Below, piece by piece: positions 1 through 7,118 of a stretch of DNA of 33,926 nucleotides; the stretch's first letter is position 1; each line of letters starts with the position of its first letter. The stretch is from a virus. A program made the position numbers and the translations under genes. The notes beneath the pieces are model-generated. The model was not told where the DNA came from, searched no databases, and saw only the letters and a list, made by a program, of their open reading frames with translations. The stretch is taken from IMG/VR virus record IMGVR_UViG_3300010148_000051, positions 1 through 33,926 of that record. One strand, given 5' to 3'.

Positions 1-215
1 GTCCTATTGCGTTGAGTTGTTTTGATTTTTACAACTGTCCTGTTGTTTTGCTCCTCTTGGATAGATGGCTCGGAGCGGCCACCCGATTAAGCCGCTAGGG
101 CTTCTTCGAAATACAAATTGTTGTTTGCGTTTATAAAAATTTGAACGATTAAGGCTGATTCACGCCTGCATGCACTCTCCCCTTGATTCTAACCCGTCGA
201 AGCCATTGCGAGCCC
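1..215 (-). ncRNA. ssrA: tmRNA (transfer-messenger RNA), 5' part; 3' part lies beyond the window
   Basis: tmRNA rescues stalled ribosomes and tags the unfinished protein for proteolysis. Read on the minus strand from 215, the RNA starts GGGCUCG (the 5' half of the tRNA-like acceptor stem), followed by the family signature GGCUUCGACGGG and then GUGCAUGC. The resume codon GCA is at 128-126 and the tag frame ends in UAA at 89-87. The stop lies in a short hairpin (AAGCC/GGCUU), as in helix 5 of known tmRNAs. Next comes an H-type pseudoknot: GGGUGGC (84-78) pairs with GCCAUCU (69-63) and GCUCC (76-72) pairs with GGAGC (54-50). This order matches the one-piece bacterial tmRNA architecture. The acceptor 3' half and T-arm are outside the window. 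A strong promoter ends about seven bases upstream. That this is a phage copy is inferred from the adjacent phage genes. Confidence 0.92.
87..128 (-). CDS. tmRNA proteolysis-tag reading frame
   Basis: This is the mRNA-like segment of the tmRNA. From resume codon GCA it reads ANNNLYFEEALAA and then UAA. The terminal ALAA is the same as in the E. coli tag (ANDENYALAA), whose last residues are recognised by ClpXP. The middle differs from the enterobacterial tag and carries three Asn and two Glu. There is no start codon because translation resumes here on a stalled ribosome. Confidence 0.85.
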   Translation of the reverse strand, partial: ANNNLYFEEALAA

Positions 216-228
216 TTATTATAATTAT

Positions 229-257
229 AATATAACACGATTATATTGAGTTGTCAA
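229..257 (-). promoter_or_regulatory. Strong sigma70-type promoter of the tmRNA gene
   Basis: On the minus strand TTGACA (257-252) is followed by 17 bases and TATATT (234-229). Transcription is expected to start near 222, just before the tmRNA 5' end at 215. A 7-base inverted repeat (AATATAA/TTATATT) spans the -10 box and spacer. It is one of six near-identical promoters in this window. Confidence 0.85.
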
Positions 258-264
258 GTTTTAT

Positions 265-861
265 TTACCACTCAATATATATGTGCTTCATAAACCGCTT
301 CATTAGTTTGTCTTTATCTTCATCTCTCTCGCAGTTATGGAAAAGCCAAGCATACGTTGATTTCTTGCTGTTTATTTCTATCCCAATGAGTGAAATTTCT
401 TTATTCAACAATGCGTTCATTGTTTCATAATCTTCTAGTTCTAGGTCGTATTTCTCTGCTATATCAAACAACTCAGCCCATGAATTATTATCAATAGCAT
501 TCTTCGCTGCTTTAAATACACCTTCAAATTCATCAAAGCGAGGGTCATCAGGTGATAATTTGTCAGGATGAAACTTTCTGGCTATCTGTCTGAATAGTTT
601 TTTTGAATCGTAAGTTTCTTCTACTCTAGCCTTGGATATTTTTTTGATTAAAGGAGAAGGAGAAAAAATATTTTTTATTCTTTCTTGGTGTTTCTCATTT
701 AGTTTCTCTATTGCTATCCTTTTTTTGTTTATATATTTATTTTTATATTCTTCGAATTCTTGATTAGTTTCCCTTATAACTTCAGAGACATATTCAAGTT
801 CGTAGAACTCAGACCTGTATTTGTTTAATAATTTTTTGAATATTAATCTAAATTTCTTCAT
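265..861 (-). CDS. J-domain (DnaJ-like) protein
   Basis: J-domain proteins recruit Hsp70 (DnaK) to substrates and stimulate its ATPase. The 198-residue protein has a charged, coiled-coil-like N-terminal third (residues 15-65). A J-domain-like segment follows: helix II LFRQIARKFHPDK with the diagnostic HPD at 98-100, then an acidic loop and the helix III region. Typical J domains sit at the N-terminus; here it is central and the Gly/Phe and Cys-rich parts of DnaJ are absent, so it resembles a small specialised J protein. The ATG overlaps the last codons of the upstream NTP-transferase-like gene (ATGAAGAAATT), suggesting translational coupling. The tmRNA promoter starts directly after the stop codon. 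The substrate is unknown. Confidence 0.7.
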   Translation of the reverse strand: MKKFRLIFKKLLNKYRSEFYELEYVSEVIRETNQEFEEYKNKYINKKRIAIEKLNEKHQERIKNIFSPSPLIKKISKARVEETYDSKKLFRQIARKFHPDKLSPDDPRFDEFEGVFKAAKNAIDNNSWAELFDIAEKYDLELEDYETMNALLNKEISLIGIEINSKKSTYAWLFHNCERDEDKDKLMKRFMKHIYIEW

Positions 862-1762
862 CTTGCTCTAAGTAGTTTCTTGCAATCGGTTTGAACTTTT
901 GTCTCGTAAGAATCGTCTTTGTAGGGCGTTTTATGTCTTTATCAAAATTAGCATAAATAAACTTCTTATATTCACCCCAAGAAGAGACGTTATAGAAATT
1001 ATCTACTTGTAATTGATTAGCCAGAGCCAGATCAAAAGGTTGAAATACTTTTTCGATTGGAAAGAACCTAGCAGACCATCTGTCTTCAATCGGAAGTGCA
1101 TCATGCTCTCGCCAGTCTGATCCGGGCTTGAACCGTCCGGTGCCAGTCCTAATAACTTTGCGAAACTCTATGAACTCTTCCTTGGCAAAAGTAAAAGAAG
1201 TATATAAACCATCTTTGAAAGTTTTGCCGTCAGAAGATATATAAAAGTTTCTAGAAGAAGATATTTTTTTTCTGTGTTCTCTAAGTTGCCACGCCGGGAA
1301 GTATCCATAAGGGAAACTGACGTAATATTTATTTGGCACTATCCACCTAGACAATTCATCAGCTATTTTGAATATAGACAAAGATCCGTGTATGACTGAC
1401 CAAGACAAGCAATCTCTTTTGTCTCTATCTTTGGGGTGTATAGGTACATAATATATTGGTATATATCTAATCTTTTGGTCTGGTCTTCTCTCGTGTCTCC
1501 TGTGGGCGTACACGGGGTCTTTGACAAAGTCACCCAGCTTTTTCTTGATCAGAGGAGATATATCATCATTGCAAATAATCCATATAGTATCGCACCCTGC
1601 ATAGGCACACTCCACTACCGCTGCTTCAAGCAAAGAATAATCAGGTGCGATTGGCATTAGACAATCTGGCCATGGTTGTTCAAAATCTAAAGGCTGGCCT
1701 GCAATAGGCACAATTCCTGCTAAGTGGAAGTATGTTGTATCATTTTCTCTAGTAACTTCCAT
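848..1762 (-). CDS. Nucleotidyltransferase-like protein (GT-A / NTP-transferase fold)
   Basis: The N-terminus (about residues 13-90) has the layout of sugar-1-phosphate nucleotidyltransferases and MobA-like enzymes. LAGIVPIAGQPL replaces the usual Gly-rich NTP loop, PWPDCLMPI matches the 'K-P-L-lPI' strand, SLLEAAVVECAYAGCD matches the helix after the loop, and IWIICNDD matches the following strand. Such enzymes activate a sugar or similar group with NTP. The classical GxGTRxxP loop is not intact, so activity and substrate are uncertain. It is 304 residues long. ATG at 1762 follows AGAGG with good spacing and overlaps the upstream gene by about 43 bases. The C-terminal half (residues 150-304) is unrecognised. 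Confidence 0.55.
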   Translation of the reverse strand: MEVTRENDTTYFHLAGIVPIAGQPLDFEQPWPDCLMPIAPDYSLLEAAVVECAYAGCDTIWIICNDDISPLIKKKLGDFVKDPVYAHRRHERRPDQKIRYIPIYYVPIHPKDRDKRDCLSWSVIHGSLSIFKIADELSRWIVPNKYYVSFPYGYFPAWQLREHRKKISSSRNFYISSDGKTFKDGLYTSFTFAKEEFIEFRKVIRTGTGRFKPGSDWREHDALPIEDRWSARFFPIEKVFQPFDLALANQLQVDNFYNVSSWGEYKKFIYANFDKDIKRPTKTILTRQKFKPIARNYLEQDEEI

Positions 1763-2517
1763 GTATAACCTCTTTCTTGTTTCATATCATAGACTTCTTG
1801 AAAAGAGAAATCTGGCACATAATATGGGATCACCACTCTTTTATCCAACTCTATTACTGGTTTTCTATACTTCGCTAAACCCTTCGAGTTATACCCAACT
1901 ACACTCCCATTTATACCTTTGTCCTTCAACATTCTCAGTATTTTTAGTCTGGAGTATATTGTTGAAAACTCGGTGTCTTTTAGTTGTTCGTCATTCAAAT
2001 AAGATATGCCAACTATGTCCTTCACGTTTGATGTAACGCTTTCTCTCTCCGAGGGATAAAAGCGTACGCATTTAACAAACTCATCATCGATATCTTTTAT
2101 TTCATCTACAGGATGGTTTCCACCAACTTTCCAATTATAAAAATCATACACATAGTTCCACCCTGTTTCTCTAGAATCAAACTCATTTATTTTATTGTAA
2201 GAAATGTTTATTTTTTTATTATAATTTGTTGTGATCGATAAATTTTTATTTTCTTTACGGTAACTCGCAACATTGTTAGGAAAAAGCAAAATTCCGGACA
2301 TGCTCAACAAAAAACAAAGTCTGTCCCATACCTGCAATGGTGTTGGGTTGTCAACACCAAGCCATGAAAAGTCATAGTCTTTATACTGAACATCTAAATT
2401 GAAGGGCGGAATTGGCGATATCAGAACACAAGGTGTTTCTGTTCGAAATGAGTGCAACAAGCACGTAATTGTTTTTCCAATATTGATAGTGTCATAATGT
2501 AACTCTATGTTTTCCAC
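1720..2517 (-). CDS. Hypothetical protein
   Basis: This 265-residue protein is not recognised. It starts with GTG at 2517, preceded by AGAGG five bases upstream. It has no signal peptide or clear membrane span. It is rich in aromatic residues, with clusters such as WNYVYDFYNW (about 142-151), and has a hydrophobic stretch LCFLLSMSGILLFP (about 87-100) that looks like a buried helix/strand. It overlaps the NTP-transferase-like gene downstream and follows the 221-residue unknown after a few bases, so it belongs to the same cotranscribed unit. A role beside the NTP-transferase-like protein is possible, but only from position. Confidence 0.6.
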   Translation of the reverse strand: MENIELHYDTINIGKTITCLLHSFRTETPCVLISPIPPFNLDVQYKDYDFSWLGVDNPTPLQVWDRLCFLLSMSGILLFPNNVASYRKENKNLSITTNYNKKINISYNKINEFDSRETGWNYVYDFYNWKVGGNHPVDEIKDIDDEFVKCVRFYPSERESVTSNVKDIVGISYLNDEQLKDTEFSTIYSRLKILRMLKDKGINGSVVGYNSKGLAKYRKPVIELDKRVVIPYYVPDFSFQEVYDMKQERGYTWKLLEKMIQHTST

Positions 2518-2525
2518 TTATACCT

Positions 2526-3191
2526 CTAGTCTCTCTCGCCAAACTGCCTCATCATTTTCAGCATTTCTTCCGGCGATAATGGAGTATTTCTCTCCTTTCT
2601 TTTTTCTGGTTCGGGCTTGGGAGGCTCTAATATTATGCTGTACCCAGCACCCTTCAAAATGGGCACAACGTACCTTTGTAGACCTTCTCGTGTTGTCATA
2701 TATGCATCATCAACTGGTTGGCCATTTATAAAGCCTGAGCTGACTGCTAACTCTACAGGATATAACGGATTAGATCTATCTCCGGAAACAGTAGTAACTA
2801 CAGTCTGAAACAGACCATTCTTCAGTATACTTAGTTCAACATCGGAGCACTTATCTTGCAGTAGGCTCAGTTTTTTAGTTATCAGATAGCCGCACATTTT
2901 TTCGTCGCCGACGCCATGCTTTTCATTATCAGACCAATATAGTGAGATACCAATAGACGCGCCGGATATTACTTTGTTCATTTTCTTCGGATCATGAAAA
3001 AATTTATTTTCTGAATTATTTTTTATTTGGATCATATATTCTTGAAAATTTTTATCTGAATGTAGAGACTTGTATTCTTCGGTCCAAGAGTCATATGCGC
3101 CAAAGAAGATGTCTCTAACTTTGTCAAGAATATCATCAATTTCTTTATTCTCTTTTAGAAAAGATTTCCACTTACTTGTTGCTTTCTTCAT
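2526..3191 (-). CDS. Hypothetical protein
   Basis: This 221-residue protein has no recognised domain. The N-terminal 60 residues are highly charged and helical. The middle contains SGASIGISLYWSDNEKHG (about 76-93), which looks like a beta hairpin. The C-terminus carries a Pro/Lys/Glu-rich linker (PPKPEPEKRKERN) before a short helix LSPEEMLKMMRQFG, a pattern of proteins that dock a partner through a tail helix. The ATG at 3191 overlaps the upstream gene's end by about 20 bases. It lies in the dense accessory operon between thyX and the NTP-transferase-like gene. Confidence 0.6.
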   Translation of the reverse strand: MKKATSKWKSFLKENKEIDDILDKVRDIFFGAYDSWTEEYKSLHSDKNFQEYMIQIKNNSENKFFHDPKKMNKVISGASIGISLYWSDNEKHGVGDEKMCGYLITKKLSLLQDKCSDVELSILKNGLFQTVVTTVSGDRSNPLYPVELAVSSGFINGQPVDDAYMTTREGLQRYVVPILKGAGYSIILEPPKPEPEKRKERNTPLSPEEMLKMMRQFGERD

Positions 3192-3414
3192 CTATCGTCA
3201 CTCTTTTAAAAAATTTAATTGGCACTTCTCTAAATAGTATTCCATTTATTAAAATATCGTAAGCGTCGTACTCAAGAGGATCTGGTTTGTCTCCGTATCT
3301 ACTCTCAAATAGTTTATATGGGCCTTTCATTATAATACCATTTTCTCCACCTATTTCTTTGAATAAAATTTTCCCCCGCTTATTTAAAAAGAACAGATCA
3401 CCCTTCTTACGCAC
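3172..3414 (-). CDS. Small hypothetical protein, possible SH3-like fold
   Basis: This 80-residue protein starts with GTG at 3414, overlapping the end of thyX by eight bases (AGAGTGCGTAA), with AGGAAA upstream. It is basic and beta-strand rich: alternating short strands with turns (FFLNKRGK, GIIMKGPYKLF, DAYDILINGILFREVP). The size and pattern resemble the 68-residue protein at 14626-14832, which has a similar layout ending in an acidic tail. That comparison is by eye only. It is a likely cotranscribed accessory gene of unknown function. Confidence 0.6.
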   Translation of the reverse strand: MRKKGDLFFLNKRGKILFKEIGGENGIIMKGPYKLFESRYGDKPDPLEYDAYDILINGILFREVPIKFFKRVTIDEESNK

Positions 3415-4120
3415 TCTTTAGTTTCCTATAGGCCCACACTGATGAAGGCCATAGATCTGAAGCTATTTCTAGGCAAGCCACTGCGACGTCTTGTATTTCC
3501 TGCTGGGCACCGTCGTGAGTTCTCAAATCTATAAACTTGAGTAGGTTGTTCAGATTGACTGTGCCGTAATACTCTGTGTACATACTTTGCGGCAACACCA
3601 TTCTTGCTTGTTCTCTGCAGACTCCTGCTGACATCAACTGTTCGAACAACTCCAAAGACCTTTTCGCATGCTGCTTCATAGAATCGGAACAAGTTAATCC
3701 AAATTCAGGATCAGACAAATCTGGGTAAAGAATTGGATTTATTTCGTCGTTGTTTGAAGATTGTCTGTTTGACTTATGCTGTGTTCTGAATGTATTTGGG
3801 CAATGAAAAGTAAGATCTTTATCTGTATATCTACGGGAAATTTCGTTATAACTCCATGTCCTATGGCGATGGTGTTGAGAGCGCACAAATAAAGGAACAA
3901 CAAACTTAAAGGTAACCACATTGTGCTCGAACGTACTCGTGTGCCTATGTTTGACAAGATAGTTAATAAGTTTTTTATCTCGAGCATCTAGTTCCTCCTT
4001 TTCTACTCCAAATGAAACACGGGCACTGTTCACAATTGTGAGATCAGAGCCCATATGATCGACGTACTGAACCTTGCCTATATCGTCTCCGTATAGGTCG
4101 ATTGTTTTTTCATACAACAT
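3407..4120 (-). CDS. thyX: Flavin-dependent thymidylate synthase ThyX
   Basis: ThyX makes dTMP from dUMP using FAD, NADPH and methylene-tetrahydrofolate. The family signature RHRxxS is intact as RHRTWS (85-90) and continues YNEISRRY (91-98), which binds FAD and dUMP. The conserved STFEH (62-66) precedes it. The later helix QARMVLPQSMYTEYYGTVNLNNLLKF matches the substrate-binding region, and LRTHDGAQQEIQ is the usual C-terminal motif (family RxxxxAQxEI). At 237 residues it has the normal length. ATG at 4120 lies two bases after the upstream stop with GAGG eight bases before. With the class II ribonucleotide reductase it would supply deoxynucleotides for phage DNA synthesis. Confidence 0.95.
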   Translation of the reverse strand: MLYEKTIDLYGDDIGKVQYVDHMGSDLTIVNSARVSFGVEKEELDARDKKLINYLVKHRHTSTFEHNVVTFKFVVPLFVRSQHHRHRTWSYNEISRRYTDKDLTFHCPNTFRTQHKSNRQSSNNDEINPILYPDLSDPEFGLTCSDSMKQHAKRSLELFEQLMSAGVCREQARMVLPQSMYTEYYGTVNLNNLLKFIDLRTHDGAQQEIQDVAVACLEIASDLWPSSVWAYRKLKSA

Positions 4121-4121
4121 T

Positions 4122-4724
4122 TCAGTCCTCGTCTGGGTATAATTCTAATCCAAACTTTTTACCAGATGTTGGATCATAAGATACGTTGTCATCAATGTCC
4201 TTTAGTTCTTTATCTGTGATAACAAAGCCTGTCTCCTTTGAGCCCGGTGCTTTTCTGAAGCCTTGATCGTTATCATAGTCAATCTCATACATTGTAAAAG
4301 CCATGAAATTTTCACCCGGCTTGATTGCAATTCTTCGTCCAAAAACAAAGCCCCATTGTTTAAATTCTCTATTTAATTGGTCCATTTGATCTTCAGACAC
4401 ATTCAGTATGACTCGAGACTTCTCTGTAAGTCCACTGAAGATACCTCCGATAGCCATTGACTTTATACCTAAACTGTCCAGTCTTGTTTTTAATTTCTTA
4501 TCCAAGAAAACATTTAAACGTGGGTCTGGTGCTGTTGCCATCGGATTTTGTCCAGACATAATTCCAACAGTTTTAATGTCAGAATCCCCTTGAAGAATGC
4601 CCATGAGTTTATTGTACTTGGGTTCCCTATCCTCGCTAATTGTTGGGGTCTCGAGCAACACAGATTTGTTTCGGCCTTCGGTTATAACTTCTTTTATCAG
4701 TTTTATCAATTGTTCTTTATTCAT
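4122..4724 (-). CDS. DUF3293-like protein
   Basis: The protein is 200 residues when started at ATG 4724, which has GGGAGA eight bases upstream; the longer frame from 4739 lacks a comparable site. The N-terminus is a helical lead with many Lys and Glu. The pattern VGIMSGQNPMA (about 53-63), an Asn-containing helix LNVFLDKKLKTRLDSLG, then EKSRVILNVSEDQMDQLNREFKQWGFVFG resembles DUF3293 proteins, which have a TAxNP-type motif, an EkS strand and an 'l...fgQ.af' helix. The biochemical function of that family is unknown. It is encoded between the GroES-like gene (overlapping start/stop) and thyX, so it is cotranscribed with both. Confidence 0.55.
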   Translation of the reverse strand: MNKEQLIKLIKEVITEGRNKSVLLETPTISEDREPKYNKLMGILQGDSDIKTVGIMSGQNPMATAPDPRLNVFLDKKLKTRLDSLGIKSMAIGGIFSGLTEKSRVILNVSEDQMDQLNREFKQWGFVFGRRIAIKPGENFMAFTMYEIDYDNDQGFRKAPGSKETGFVITDKELKDIDDNVSYDPTSGKKFGLELYPDED

Positions 4725-4992
4725 CTCGTATTCTCCCATACACGTAATTTTCCAATACTAGGTAATTAGTTTCTCCTCGGGCTTTTACTTCCTGCATCAT
4801 TCTTCTTTCAACAACAATTGTATCCCCAACACCTATTTCTTGTGTACAATCTGCCGAGATGTCTAGGACATCACATAATACATGTGGGGTCTGCGGTTGT
4901 TTATAATCATCGGGTAAAACGATCATAGATTTTTCTTTTTTTTCTTCTATAGGTAAAATTAAAATATGACGATTTTTTGGCTCAAAATGCAT
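4717..4992 (-). CDS. GroES-like co-chaperonin (T4 gp31 / GroES fold)
   Basis: Co-chaperonins cap the host GroEL cage, and several phages bring their own (T4 gp31) to fold capsid proteins. This 91-residue protein has the size and strand order of GroES: an opening strand RHILILPIEEK, then a mobile-loop-like segment ending in IVLPDDYK, the strand HVLCDVLDIS, the conserved GVGDTIVV (GroES 'kvGD.Vif'), and a closing strand YLVLENYVYGRI (GroES 'eevliiseediLAi'). The mobile loop is short. Overall identity to GroES looks low, so the call rests on pattern. It is the first gene after a strong promoter (5026-5054) and has a consensus ribosome site GGAGG. Confidence 0.65.
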   Translation of the reverse strand: MHFEPKNRHILILPIEEKKEKSMIVLPDDYKQPQTPHVLCDVLDISADCTQEIGVGDTIVVERRMMQEVKARGETNYLVLENYVYGRIRDE

Positions 4993-5014
4993 TTTTCCTC
5001 CGTTAAAAAATAAA

Positions 5015-5044
5015 CCTTATAGTATAATATAACACACTATAAGG
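5015..5044. repeat. Inverted repeat over the -10 region of the GroES-like promoter
   Basis: CCTTATAGT (5015-5023) and ACTATAAGG (5036-5044) are perfect 9-base inverted arms around a 12-base centre that contains the -10 box. In minus-strand RNA the hairpin is followed by UUUAUUUUUU, so it could be an operator, or a terminator of the upstream reductase unit overlapping the promoter. Confidence 0.5.
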
Positions 5045-5054
5045 CTCTTGTCAA
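5026..5054 (-). promoter_or_regulatory. Strong sigma70-type promoter of the GroES-like/thyX operon
   Basis: TTGACA (5054-5049), a 17-base spacer and TATATT (5031-5026) on the minus strand. The expected start is near 5019, giving a 27-base leader with GGAGG before the ATG at 4992. It probably drives the accessory run down to the J-domain gene. Confidence 0.85.
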
Positions 5055-5057
5055 TGA

Positions 5058-5246
5058 TTAATTGTGAGAATTTTTCTTTTCTTGAATTTCAACACGCAAC
5101 TCTTTCAATTCTTTGATCGCTGCTAGTGCTGCTTTTCTGGCTCTTGGTGCGGCTGCTTTATATCCATAAGTACCAGACTCCACTTTGTCAACATCAACCA
5201 TCGCTGATTTCAGTTCTTCAATAATAATTTGTAAACGTTCTCTCAT
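5058..5246 (-). CDS. Histone H1-like (Hc1-type) small basic protein
   Basis: The protein is 62 residues, helical and basic. The central segment SGTYGYKAAAPRARKA (about 24-39) matches the family pattern 'e.G..kAA..RaRk' of Hc1-type bacterial and phage histone H1-like proteins, with a heptad-like helix before and after. Chlamydial Hc1 binds DNA through a longer Lys-rich tail; here the tail is only about ten residues, so DNA binding is uncertain. The ATG at 5246 has AGGAG upstream. It follows the ribonucleotide reductase gene by nine bases and is probably in the same transcript; the next promoter begins right after its stop. Confidence 0.5.
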   Translation of the reverse strand: MRERLQIIIEELKSAMVDVDKVESGTYGYKAAAPRARKAALAAIKELKELRVEIQEKKNSHN

Positions 5247-5255
5247 TATATTCTC

Positions 5256-7109
5256 CTAAAAGATTTCACAAGATCCACCTGCGCAGGCTAATTCACCTGA
5301 CAGATTTGTATCATCTTGTTCTTCTATAATTAGATCCAAATTTATTCTTTTCACATATTGCAAAAGACTTTCATACTCCTCTTTTGTGCAATCCTCGAAC
5401 GGTGCCTGAACATAAGTGTGATCAGAAAATGGCAAAACTGATAATCCATTGTAAGACTTTCTATTCAACCACATCCACTCTCCAACGCATTTCCACTCAG
5501 TTTGTTTGATTGTAACAGTAGCAGAAACATTGTGAGTATTATGGCCTGTTTGGTGCCCTCCTTGAATCCAAGTGTCACTAATATGCTTCACTCTCTTGAG
5601 GAGATCTAGTGCGCTTTCATGGCGTGTTATGGCACTCTTTGGTGCCATCTGAGGAACGCTTATGATCGCTGTATCGTGCGGTCGAAATTTATCATCTTCA
5701 ATCAATTGAGGTATATTATTAAGCAGATAAGTATATATTGCTTCATTCTTTCCTACGCGTATTCTGCGTAGATAATAGTCGTTATGCCACGCATGAATAC
5801 CAGAAGATGTACCAAGCGTCAAAGAGGTTGTCCCCGCTGGTTTAACGCAAGTGGTACGAGCAGCAGGCCTAATGCCGATTTGCATTGCAACTCGCCTATT
5901 TTCACTCTTTACCAACAAAGACGCTTTGTTTAGATCTAAACTTAGAATACCGCCCGAAGCAATACCCGTCATAGAAACACCAATAAGGGCATCCTTTTCC
6001 GTATTTCTTTGCCAGATAGGCCTTAGGTAGTGAAAGTCCGTGTATGAAGCCTGAAGGGTGCCTATAAACGTTGCTGCTCGTACTCTGTCTTCAAGGTCTT
6101 GCTGATCACTAACATCTGAAACATTTACTTCTGTGAGATTACAAAATTGATATGGCCTCAGTCCTATTTCGCAGCAGGGATTAGTCCCCCAATCTTTGTC
6201 GTTGGAAAAATAGAAACCCGGTTCTCCAGAACCAGACTCCTTAACTCTATCCCATATAGACATAAAAGTATTACGGTCAATACGATGCCGCATAAGGACA
6301 ACAGAATTGTTAGCTCTTCCGCGTTGAGGGTTAAGTTCCCACCAGTCACCTGCTTTCGCTGCGAGCATCTCTTCGTCGTCAGCGCTGAATAAAGAGATAA
6401 GAGCAGCGCGGCGAATACCCCCAGCCAAAACTGCATCCGCAATATGACAGATGATATCATGAACCTCAATGGGAGAAAGTTGGTCTCCGTTTTCTTTTTC
6501 ATTTAACATTCCTTCTATTTTTACTAGACACTCTCTAAGTGGCTGTGGACCGGGGGCTTTACCGCCGGATGTAACAAGTCTTGCACCTTTTGGGCGAATA
6601 TCAGAAAAATCAAAGCGCAATTTTGATGTGCCTTTGAAGTAAGACGCTACAAGTGCTTTTACAGCATCAGCCCATCCTTCAATGGAATCACCTATCAAGA
6701 AACGACGGCTCCTGTTGGATGGCTTTCTGATCTCTGGTAGTTTTTCTACATGGTGGTTTTGTACAGAAAAACCTACACCAGTACCACCCAACAATAAGAA
6801 CATGATCTCAGAGAAAACATGGTAATTATCAACAGGACAGTAAGCACAATTGAATATCCTGTTAGGAGAAACCTCTATTGGTTTACCACCAAACTGCATA
6901 GAGCGCATTGACGGCAAAACCTTTTTGTCATATACGAACCTGTATGCATTTTGTATCTCCTGTTTCATTTTTGGGAATTTTTTAATGTGCATATCCATAT
7001 TTCTGGTCACTAATTCTTGCCAGTTTTCTCTTCTATTCTCGTCCTCTATATACCTAGCATACTTCATATGTACGGTAACGTCGGACAAAATTTTATTCTC
7101 TAAATTCAT
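5256..7109 (-). CDS. nrdJ: Adenosylcobalamin-dependent (class II) ribonucleotide reductase
   Basis: This enzyme reduces ribonucleotides to deoxyribonucleotides using coenzyme B12 to make a thiyl radical. The key residues fit the monomeric Lactobacillus leichmannii type. C88 (FNCAYC) and C323 (QFCNL) form the active-site pair. C312 in NPCCE is the radical cysteine, 11 residues before C323 as in the family, and E314 is the conserved acid. The C-terminal pair C609/C614 (CAGGSC) shuttles electrons. The finger-loop region with GGTGVGFSVQ is present. At 617 residues it is shorter than the L. leichmannii enzyme (739). No intein interrupts the frame. ATG at 7109 has AGGAG. It depends on host cobalamin, a link to B12-containing hosts. 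Confidence 0.92.
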   Translation of the reverse strand: MNLENKILSDVTVHMKYARYIEDENRRENWQELVTRNMDMHIKKFPKMKQEIQNAYRFVYDKKVLPSMRSMQFGGKPIEVSPNRIFNCAYCPVDNYHVFSEIMFLLLGGTGVGFSVQNHHVEKLPEIRKPSNRSRRFLIGDSIEGWADAVKALVASYFKGTSKLRFDFSDIRPKGARLVTSGGKAPGPQPLRECLVKIEGMLNEKENGDQLSPIEVHDIICHIADAVLAGGIRRAALISLFSADDEEMLAAKAGDWWELNPQRGRANNSVVLMRHRIDRNTFMSIWDRVKESGSGEPGFYFSNDKDWGTNPCCEIGLRPYQFCNLTEVNVSDVSDQQDLEDRVRAATFIGTLQASYTDFHYLRPIWQRNTEKDALIGVSMTGIASGGILSLDLNKASLLVKSENRRVAMQIGIRPAARTTCVKPAGTTSLTLGTSSGIHAWHNDYYLRRIRVGKNEAIYTYLLNNIPQLIEDDKFRPHDTAIISVPQMAPKSAITRHESALDLLKRVKHISDTWIQGGHQTGHNTHNVSATVTIKQTEWKCVGEWMWLNRKSYNGLSVLPFSDHTYVQAPFEDCTKEEYESLLQYVKRINLDLIIEEQDDTNLSGELACAGGSCEIF

Positions 7110-7118
7110 TTACTTCTC

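Noticed and set aside
5256-7109. Intein or frameshift in the ribonucleotide reductase
   Set aside because: The frame is continuous, the Cys residues are correctly spaced, and no splicing motifs are visible.
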